Assembly (NCBI GenBank): GCA_016789205.1
Contig: JAEURF010000001.1
Location: 17,000 to 80,999, forward strand
Direction of reading: 5' to 3'
From: Anaerolineales bacterium
Lineage (GTDB): Bacteria > Chloroflexota > Anaerolineae > Anaerolineales > Villigracilaceae
DNA length: 64,000 nt
Made by a program: the position numbers and the translations under genes. The notes under the pieces are model-generated. The model searched no databases. It worked only from the letters and a program-made list of their open reading frames with translations, and had not been told where the DNA came from. Positions 17,125 to 24,700 of this stretch are shown here, piece after piece. How positions within the stretch are numbered: the stretch's first letter is position 1; every line of letters starts with the position of its first letter.

Positions 17125-18246
17125 ATGAATAATATTGAATCAACGATTTGGCTATTAGCGCACAGCACTAATCCTGAAGACAGGCGCGAGTGGGCGGTCC
17201 TTTATTGGAGATCCCAAGGACTAAAGCATGAAGAAATCGCTGAGAAGTGGGGATATAGTATTAAATGGGTACAGCGTTACACGACGAGAGCAAATAAAAG
17301 ATTTGAAGTTCCCCAACATCTCAATAATTTAGAGAAATTACAATATTTAGAACAAAATGTCTTTCCGCTAATGCGTAAATTTATAGCGAATGAGCCTGAC
17401 AGCATTAGAGAATTACCTCCTCCACCTACAGAACTTGAACAAGATATTCATATCAATGAAGATAGTGTAGAAGAACAAAAGGGTGATAAAGTGATTAGCG
17501 TAGATGAAAAAAATAATAATGAAAATCCAAAAGATCCACCAATAATTGAGATTCTTCCTCCTAAACAACTTCCTCCACCAACAGATAGATGGAGAACTTT
17601 TAGACGAGTATTCTTTACCATTGTGAGTTTAGTTATCATCTCTTTAGTGGGATATTTTGCTTACAATCTTGGTCGTGGCGCTACGCCTGTTCCTGAAATA
17701 ATCGTTATCACTGCCACCTCCATTCCTGCAACTGATACTCCCGTTGATACTCCGACACCCATATTTACTCAAACTTCTTTACCTACATTTACCTTCACTG
17801 CTGAGCCATCTTTTACACCCGCTCCAACAGCAACACAAAAAGGTTACTATGATCAAGGTGAAGGTGTTTTACTCGCCGATGGTGTTTATGCATATCTAAA
17901 CGAAGAATTTCAAGGGCCTGGAAATATTTGTTGGAAGCCTAATAACGGCTTTGCGCTCATCATCATCGTCGAGAACAACAGTGATAACGACTATGATGTT
18001 CGGTTTGACGCAACAGGATTTCACGCAAAAGATAATTTAGGAAATGAGTATAAACTCCGAGGTTCGGGAATATTTTATTGCGAAGATAAATTTGGAATTA
18101 TTGAGGGACAGATTAGGGATGGTTCTTCAAATAATATTGGAATGCAATTTGAAGGGATAATTCCATTGGAAGCCGAGTATGTCGATATCACTGTTGATTT
18201 TATTTCTGGAATAGGCCCCATAATCTTTAGAAAATATATATATTAA
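17125..18246 (+). CDS. helix-turn-helix protein with transmembrane helix and extracellular domain
   Basis: 373 residues with an unusual layout. Residues 10-60 are a sigma-like HTH (YWRSQGLKHEEIAEKWGYSIKWVQ). An acidic, Asn/Pro-rich linker follows, then one transmembrane helix (about 165-183), a Thr/Pro-rich stalk (about 190-240) typical of Chloroflexota surface proteins, and a C-terminal globular domain (about 245-373) reminiscent of DUF4352-like beta sandwiches. The domain order suggests a one-component sensor linking an outside signal to DNA. Plus strand, convergent with the SprT gene (4-nt overlap). Confidence 0.65.
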   Translation: MNNIESTIWLLAHSTNPEDRREWAVLYWRSQGLKHEEIAEKWGYSIKWVQRYTTRANKRFEVPQHLNNLEKLQYLEQNVFPLMRKFIANEPDSIRELPPPPTELEQDIHINEDSVEEQKGDKVISVDEKNNNENPKDPPIIEILPPKQLPPPTDRWRTFRRVFFTIVSLVIISLVGYFAYNLGRGATPVPEIIVITATSIPATDTPVDTPTPIFTQTSLPTFTFTAEPSFTPAPTATQKGYYDQGEGVLLADGVYAYLNEEFQGPGNICWKPNNGFALIIIVENNSDNDYDVRFDATGFHAKDNLGNEYKLRGSGIFYCEDKFGIIEGQIRDGSSNNIGMQFEGIIPLEAEYVDITVDFISGIGPIIFRKYIY

Positions 18247-19007
18247 CTTTTTCTTGCTTCATAGATCACATGACTTAAAGGATCTACTTTCTTATATTCC
18301 GTCCTACATTCTTTACAGATTGCTCCTGGCCAATTATCTTTTCCTACCCTAATTTTTTGCCCACAAGAACATTCCCATTTTTTTAATGTTGATCTACCTT
18401 TCTCTTTTTCAGGCTTAAACCAATCCCTCTTTTTTTCTTTTTCTCTTGGAACGTCATCTGGACGGTCAATTCCCATTTCTCCCATTAGTTGTGCAAACAC
18501 CCCATCTGCTACTGCAATATGACAACCAACATTTGGTAAGGGATGAAGGCCCAAACTTTCGCATTTTTCTACAAACTCTTTATTATGGTGAGAACGTCCA
18601 GGTCGAACGGGATTATTTCCAACCCTTTGTTGCCAAAGGTGAATCTGTTCATGAAGTAAAGTTTCTAGTTGTGCCCATCGTCCATATTGCCAAACCATTT
18701 TTTCATCTTGCTGAATGTAATGTGCAGTATTAAAAGTTATCTCGTCCAATAACCCTTGTGCATTTCTATTAATCGTGTATGCCGCCAAAGTTTTACTGTT
18801 TCTCAAATCATCAAACGATATTACAGGATCGGGCATTTGAGTTCGTTCAATTCTAGCGATAGGGTCAATGAGTCTATCCCTAAATATGACTGCAATATCA
18901 TATAAGTACTTTGCATCTTCTGAAAATTCCCAATCTCTGGCTGTTTCAGCATTCCTCTTAATTGCAGGTTTTGGATCGAAATCCTCAAGTAATATTTCTT
19001 TCCCCAT
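18243..19007 (-). CDS. SprT-like zinc metalloprotease
   Basis: 254 residues. HExxH-type motif LHEQIHLW with His119, Glu120 and His123, a third His in GRSHHNKEF (about 141), and a C-terminal zinc ribbon (Cys213, 215, 231, 234). This is the SprT/Spartan arrangement; family members cut DNA-crosslinked proteins. Overlaps the ribbon-helix-helix gene start region by 23 nt, suggesting coupled expression. Mobile elements often carry this family; the substrate is not known. Confidence 0.78.
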   Translation of the reverse strand: MGKEILLEDFDPKPAIKRNAETARDWEFSEDAKYLYDIAVIFRDRLIDPIARIERTQMPDPVISFDDLRNSKTLAAYTINRNAQGLLDEITFNTAHYIQQDEKMVWQYGRWAQLETLLHEQIHLWQQRVGNNPVRPGRSHHNKEFVEKCESLGLHPLPNVGCHIAVADGVFAQLMGEMGIDRPDDVPREKEKKRDWFKPEKEKGRSTLKKWECSCGQKIRVGKDNWPGAICKECRTEYKKVDPLSHVIYEARKS

Positions 19008-19194
19008 ATTCTTTTGTTGCCTCAGCGATTATTGTTATTTGTTCCTGTAAAAACTTTTCTATAGCCATATCTAACAATACAGTAAGGGGGATTCCAGTAG
19101 CCAACTTTATTTGATAAAGACTTCTAATCCGCTCACTATGAATTTTTGGTTGATATAGTGATTCATCGTCTTTTCGACCTATCCTATTCTCCAT
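18985..19194 (-). CDS. small ribbon-helix-helix-like DNA-binding protein
   Basis: 69 residues. YQPKIHSERIRSLYQIKLATGIPL gives a beta strand and two helices, then LLDMAIEKFLQEQ, the layout of RHH/CopG-type proteins. Ends by overlapping the SprT gene by 23 nt. Could be a regulator or a relaxosome accessory factor; no target visible. Confidence 0.6.
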   Translation of the reverse strand: MENRIGRKDDESLYQPKIHSERIRSLYQIKLATGIPLTVLLDMAIEKFLQEQITIIAEATKEYGERNIT

Positions 19195-19210
19195 AATTCT
19201 TTTATTAAAC

Positions 19211-19603
19211 TTAACTAAAAATTACTATGACACTTGGAAATGGTGCAGAATTTTTCTGATCATCAAACTTCAATCTTCCCTTTATAAATCTTATATCATC
19301 AGCCTTTAAAATAAAATTGTGCCACCATCTCGTATCAGTTCTACTAGGAATGAGAAAAACTACTGTCTTTCCTTTTAGATGCTCGTCATATCCTTTCTCA
19401 ATCCATTTTCCAATTTCAGAGCCGTAAGGAGGATTAACGAAATTTACCATTCCCCATTCACTTGCCAATCCATCAAAAGTCGGTTTAGGAGGGCAGGGAT
19501 CATAGTCAAAAGAAAATTCTGCATCTAATCCTTGATACAGTGCTTTAGGTGTTTTCCAATTTCCTCTTAGACTTGAAAAAAGCCCTCGATTTATCCTTCC
19601 CAT
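19211..19603 (-). CDS. phage-type DNA N6-adenine methyltransferase (Dam)
   Basis: 130 residues, shorter than the usual 160-170. NWKTPKALYQGLDAEFSFDYD at the N-terminus and FVNPPYG as the catalytic DPPY-type motif (N-P-P-Y) identify PF05869. The order of motifs is that of a standard Dam with a compact target-recognition part (RFIKGRLKF). Such genes protect mobile elements or set methylation patterns. No partner restriction enzyme lies directly beside it. Confidence 0.82.
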   Translation of the reverse strand: MGRINRGLFSSLRGNWKTPKALYQGLDAEFSFDYDPCPPKPTFDGLASEWGMVNFVNPPYGSEIGKWIEKGYDEHLKGKTVVFLIPSRTDTRWWHNFILKADDIRFIKGRLKFDDQKNSAPFPSVIVIFS

Positions 19604-19741
19604 ATTACTGTTATTACTCGAATGCCAAAAGACACTTTCGACATTTATCCATGCAATTTCCAGATCACTTATTTACACTAACAAGTTAAAAGTTTGAGAT
19701 CAAGTTATTATCCACACAGTAAAAGAAACAGATAGAAACAA

Positions 19742-19845
19742 TATGTTCGTCAAACCACACAAATTGCGCCCTACTTATGAGCCCGCGCGACGGCTGGACG
19801 GCGTGACTGGTAAGAGGGGAACAAAGTTGTGGTTTGACGAACATA
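19742..19845. repeat. 18-bp perfect inverted repeat with 68-bp spacer
   Basis: Arms TATGTTCGTCAAACCACA (19742-19759) and its exact reverse complement (19828-19845). The second arm ends 27 bp before the second tyrosine recombinase. This could be the recombinase's own site, a folded attachment site or a foldback unit. It is not an attC site in the strict sense, since the GTT-type core boxes do not match. Confidence 0.7.
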
Positions 19846-19871
19846 ATTAGAAAATGCTAGAATGATTTTGG

Positions 19872-20768
19872 ATGGGGGAAATAACACTTAGACAAGCTCT
19901 TGAAGAATACAGAACTATCTATCTTGCTTCCCGTAATTTTGCTGAGAGGACTAGGGTAGAGTACATTAATGATCTTCAAGACTTAATTAATTTTCTAGAG
20001 CAAAGCGGACTAAAAGAAGTAAAAAATGTTGGACTTCCACAACTTGAGCGATTCTTAGCAGAACTTGATAGAAGAGGACTTGCAGGATCAACTCGTAAAC
20101 GCAAAGTTGTTTCAATCCGTTCTTTCTTGTGGTATCTCTATCAAGACGGATATATCAGTGTAAATCTTTCAAAACGTCTTATTCCACCATTTTCGGAAGC
20201 CAATAATCTGCGATATCTATCAAAATCTGAATTTGAACGCTTGCTAAAAGCGTCTTCTGAAAACCCTCGAGATTTTGCACTAGTTCAGCTCTTGCTTCAG
20301 ACCGGTATTAAACTTTCTGAACTTACTCAATTGACTGTTCAAGATGTCGAGCTTCCCGCTGATATTTATCCTGAAATGAAAAATGTTGGATACCTCCATA
20401 TATTAGGAAGTAAGACGAAAAAAGGAAGAGTAATACCCTTGAACTCTAAGGTCTGCGTTTCTTTAGCAAATTATTTCAATAGAAGAAAAATAGTTTCAAA
20501 CCAAGCACTATTTATTAATCGGGATGGAGAAACACTAAGCCCAAGAGGTGTAGAAAAAATTGTGCAGAAGTATATGCTCCAAGCGAGTATTGTTAATGCA
20601 AGTGTTCAAAGCCTGAGGCATACTTTTGGAGTCCACCACATCATTGGTGGTGCTACCTTAAAAATGATCAAGGAAGTCATGGGGTATAGAGACCTGCGTG
20701 CAGTTACTATTTACAGAATAATCGTCAAATACGAGTTTAGTAAGCAGATACAGGAACATGCCTTGTAA
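19872..20768 (+). CDS. XerC/D-like tyrosine recombinase with altered catalytic residues
   Basis: 298 residues, the usual size of Xer proteins, with an N-terminal SAM-like domain (about 5-95) and a catalytic domain. Compared with the standard set, the first Arg is Lys147 (TGIKLSEL), the first His of HxxR is Gln246 (QSLRH), and the later His is Tyr272 (MGYRDL). Arg249, the Lys pair 183-184 and Tyr281 remain. Either it works with substitutions or it has become a DNA-binding protein. It lies directly behind the 18-bp inverted repeat. Confidence 0.82.
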   Translation: MGEITLRQALEEYRTIYLASRNFAERTRVEYINDLQDLINFLEQSGLKEVKNVGLPQLERFLAELDRRGLAGSTRKRKVVSIRSFLWYLYQDGYISVNLSKRLIPPFSEANNLRYLSKSEFERLLKASSENPRDFALVQLLLQTGIKLSELTQLTVQDVELPADIYPEMKNVGYLHILGSKTKKGRVIPLNSKVCVSLANYFNRRKIVSNQALFINRDGETLSPRGVEKIVQKYMLQASIVNASVQSLRHTFGVHHIIGGATLKMIKEVMGYRDLRAVTIYRIIVKYEFSKQIQEHAL

Positions 20769-20943
20769 ATGACATCTCTCTTATATACTCGGGTACATTT
20801 GAGAAAATTGATTTAGCAATAAAGATATGGGAATAAATATGCTTTCAAACATATATGAAATCAAAGAACATCATTCTACATATCAAATGTTATGATGAAA
20901 ATATGAATTTTCAAGAGTTAATTAGGATGATATCTAAGACAAA

Positions 20944-21675
20944 CTATATCCGAAATGGATTGAAATCTGTATCATAGTCATAGTGATCTATCTGTTCATT
21001 TCTTTTGAGGCCGTTTACGATTGCATATGTCAACGGTGTAAAAGCGATCTCTATGGCCACTTTGAAAACATAATTCGTCAATGTTAGAGTAACAAAGAGA
21101 GACCAAGGGAAGACGCCAAACATTGAAGCTACTGCCACGAAAGCTAAAGTGTCCACCAACTCGCCAACTAAGGTACTTCCAATAGTTCTTGTCCATAGCC
21201 AGCGCCCTCGCGTCAAAATTTTCATTTTGGCCAGTATAACTGAATTACTAAATTCGCCCAGCAGGTAACCAGCCAAACTTGCTAAAACAATTCCACCAGA
21301 GCTCATACCTCCTAAAATGGCCGTGAATGCAGAATCACCTGCGTACTGCTGCCAGTTGACTTCCCCTGGTAGCTTGTTAACTATCCAAAATGTTGTAGAA
21401 GCTATTACAAGACAAAAGAATCCTAGCCAAATTACCCGACGAGAGAGTTGAAAGCCATAAACTTCGACTAAAATATCGCCAAAAATATAAATAATCGGAA
21501 AAAGTAATGTACCAGCATCAAATGCAAGGGGAATACTAAAGATCTTTGTTCCTAAGTCTATGATTTTTGCAGAGGAAGCAATATTGCTAATAAGTAATAC
21601 GGCAATAAAAATTGCCAATACAAAGTCAAAATAATAATAAGTCTTTTTCGAATTCAATTTATTTTCCTTTTCCAT
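20944..21675 (-). CDS. queuosine precursor transporter (YhhQ/VUT family)
   Basis: 243-residue membrane protein. DUF165/VUT family signature GDILVEVYGF, then SNSVILAKMK and RTIGSTLVGELVDTLAF, with about six hydrophobic helices. E. coli YhhQ takes up preQ0 and preQ1. It is the last gene of the minus-strand run, 70 nt after the large helicase; the DpdA/TgtA5-like gene 12 kb away needs such a base. No QueC/D/E genes are seen, so salvage may supply the DNA-modification system; this link is inferred. Confidence 0.87.
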   Translation of the reverse strand: MEKENKLNSKKTYYYFDFVLAIFIAVLLISNIASSAKIIDLGTKIFSIPLAFDAGTLLFPIIYIFGDILVEVYGFQLSRRVIWLGFFCLVIASTTFWIVNKLPGEVNWQQYAGDSAFTAILGGMSSGGIVLASLAGYLLGEFSNSVILAKMKILTRGRWLWTRTIGSTLVGELVDTLAFVAVASMFGVFPWSLFVTLTLTNYVFKVAIEIAFTPLTYAIVNGLKRNEQIDHYDYDTDFNPFRI

Positions 21676-21745
21676 AAAGATTTTTTCGAAATTTAGAAAA
21701 ACAGGATTCGCTGGCGAAATCTATTAAGTCAAAAACCTGAAAACC

Positions 21746-24700
21746 CTAAATAATGTAATCGCTTGGTCGGCGTATGGCACGAAATGGATTTAGTTGATTG
21801 ACTTGATATCCAGGGTTCTGTTGTGCTGCTTCTTGAGTAGCAGTCAAAATATCAGCGTGATTAGCCGTCCATAAAGGGTGCGCTTCAATTAATATTTTTT
21901 GACGAGATGGTTGAACATATCCGTAAAGGGGGCCGAATTTCGTCCGATTCTCATAACCCAATTGTACAAGCATCTTTGGAAGGGTAATTTCTACCAGTTT
22001 TTTCCATGGGTTCACGCTACTTCCCCAATTGCTAACCAAGTCTATTTTCATATTGCCTAGCCCAATTCGAGCCATATCGAGTGCTAAGCGCCAATCGAGC
22101 AAAGGATGATAGCTCATATTTCCATAATCTCGCAAACATTGATTACACGAGACATCACATACATCGCCATGAGGGCTATCTAGCCACTTGGCCGCAATGG
22201 AGTTAATCGTTGAAGAATCTGCCTGTTCAAGTAACTTTTCAAATTGAGCAGGCTGTCCTAAGAAGGTGCAATATCCAGCTCCATTTTCTAATTGATCACA
22301 CAAAAATGCCTCACCGCCTGGTCGATCATTGGAAAGATAAGTTCGAAATCCGGCTTGTAATTCATTCGTGTCAATATCAAGCTGAACGCAGGCGATCGTC
22401 CTTAGCCAAAATGCAAAGGAATACCAGGCTGCTCTACCTTCAACAGTTTGAGGATCTGCATATATACCTTCGGGGAAATTATCGATGCCAGCCAATAAAA
22501 TGTCCGTTGGTCTCTTAGACAGTAAAGCGATTCTCCAGGACATGTTGTCATCGATTCGTACAGGTTTATAAATGGGATCAGTTGGATATTCTGGCCTGAT
22601 GGAATATGCTCCACTTCCTTCGTTCTTTTTTCTTGAAACCGTTGCTGTATAAAAATCAAAACCACCTACACCCCCGTTGTCATTAATCGAAACAATCTGA
22701 TTCTTGAACGACTTGATATTGGTATTTCGAACGATGGTAGGTGATTGATCTGCATCGAAGTACATAGATGGATGAGTCGATCTTGCCATCCATTCAAACT
22801 GCCCTTCAAAATCTGTTGGAACCTGATCAGTAAAAAATCCTCGAGGTTCTCTGGCATCTATCGGACGCAAAGTGTTACTCTTACACACTGGACAAGTTTG
22901 TAGCGGAGGTATTACACCACCACTGAAAGGGATAGGAGACGGACCAACTTTAGTAACCGCAGAACAGGAGTTACAGATTCCAATAATTTCCGAGTTCCCT
23001 TCACTCAAGCTAGGTGTCAAGCCAGGCTTGACTGCCACAATTGGACCATTTGGTTGCAGCTCAACCACTCCTACTGCTGTGTGAACTGCTTTATCTTTAA
23101 CCGTCTGTGAGCCAGGTGCAAATTGTGATATTGCGATATCCAAATCACGATCAACAACGCCCCATTCAGGTGGCCAAGGTTGGGATGAATAAGGCCATAT
23201 TGTATAAAGAGGTCTTACTCGAGTTGGGAAACCAAACATTGGTAATAAGCCTGCGTTGGCAAGCCTTTCGCTTAAAGCCGTTTGAATATAGCTTGAACTA
23301 GTAGATGTCTCATCGATAATTTTTACAAGCTCTGTTCTTAAGTAAGTTACCATTTCGTCCCGGAAATTCTTGAAGTTTTGGTTTAATCCCCATTCAGTTT
23401 GTACGCTCAGGGCATCAATAATATTTTCAAGAATTCCTTCATTTGCCGAGTCGTTAAACCAGTTGAGTACTCTCTCTCGATGAACAGGAATCCAATCAGT
23501 TGACAATCCAAATTCTCCGTGCACGCTATCTGCGCCATTGGCAGTTTGTGCGATCTGGCTAGCGATACCAGTAGACTTAAATGCCAACCGAAGCGTTTCT
23601 TTGACCAGAACTCGTCTGAAAATACTTTCACTTTTGTTGCTCACATCAATATAGGGGACAGGTGGGGCATCACCTGTGATGCTTTCCAAGTGCTGAAAAT
23701 AATAATCATCATGACTACGTCCACGACAAAACGTGATTGCGAAGGATACGCCCGTACCTCGTCGTCCAGCTCGTCCAACACGTTGCTGATAATTAAATCT
23801 TCGAGGCGGCATATTAGAAAGCATTACCGCTAATAGAGATCCGATATCCACACCGGCTTCCATTGTCGTCGTCACACTTAGTAAATCAACAGATTGAACA
23901 GCACTGATTTCACCGTGAACAAAAATATCCTGGAACCATCTCTGACGATCGGGGCGAGTATTCTTGTCTGTTTGCCCGGTCAACTCCTCACAATTCATAC
24001 GAAAAGGTTTACCTGATTGCTCTGATAAATAAGTATAGTAATCAAAATTTAATGGAACGGGGGCTTTCTCAAGTTTTATCTGACGTTTGCAATCTATGCA
24101 TATGCCTGTAGCTTCATGTAAATAGAAGGCATGACATGATGGACATCTCCAGCCAGTTAATCTTTCCTCTATTATTTTCTTTGGTTCTAAAATGAATAAT
24201 TGTGCTGGATTAATCACCATATTGCTTAATGATGGAATGCCTACGCCAGCTTTTATCAATTCTTGATGAACTTCTTTATCAGAAATCCCGACATTGCTTA
24301 AATGTTTTAATAAATAGCTCGGCAATGTCGTATCGTTCCCTGGCCAGTACGATGATTTAGCATAAAGGTGTCGTCGTCGAATACCTAACATACGTATTGT
24401 CAGATCTGCTGCCTCAATAATTTTCTGAGTAGGAGTTTGGTTATCTCCTGAACGGAAGGTAACACGACCCTGTCCTAGACCTTCAATTGTTCGCGCGGCA
24501 TGAGGAAATAAGGCGTACATTAACTCCGCTCTCAAGGCAGAATGAATATCTTTGAGATGTTGATCTCTGCCAGCATCCGAAGGCTCACTAATTGGAAGAA
24601 TAGTATCCTGATTGTTCCAGTCATAGCAGTCGTACCAAGGTTTTTTCTTCTTTTCCGATTCAAAAACAAGAATTTCCTGACTCACGCCTCCCGGGTTAAC

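Noticed and set aside
19742..19845. Integron attC site
   Set aside because: The arms lack the conserved GTT-type core boxes and the recombinase lacks the integron-integrase signature.
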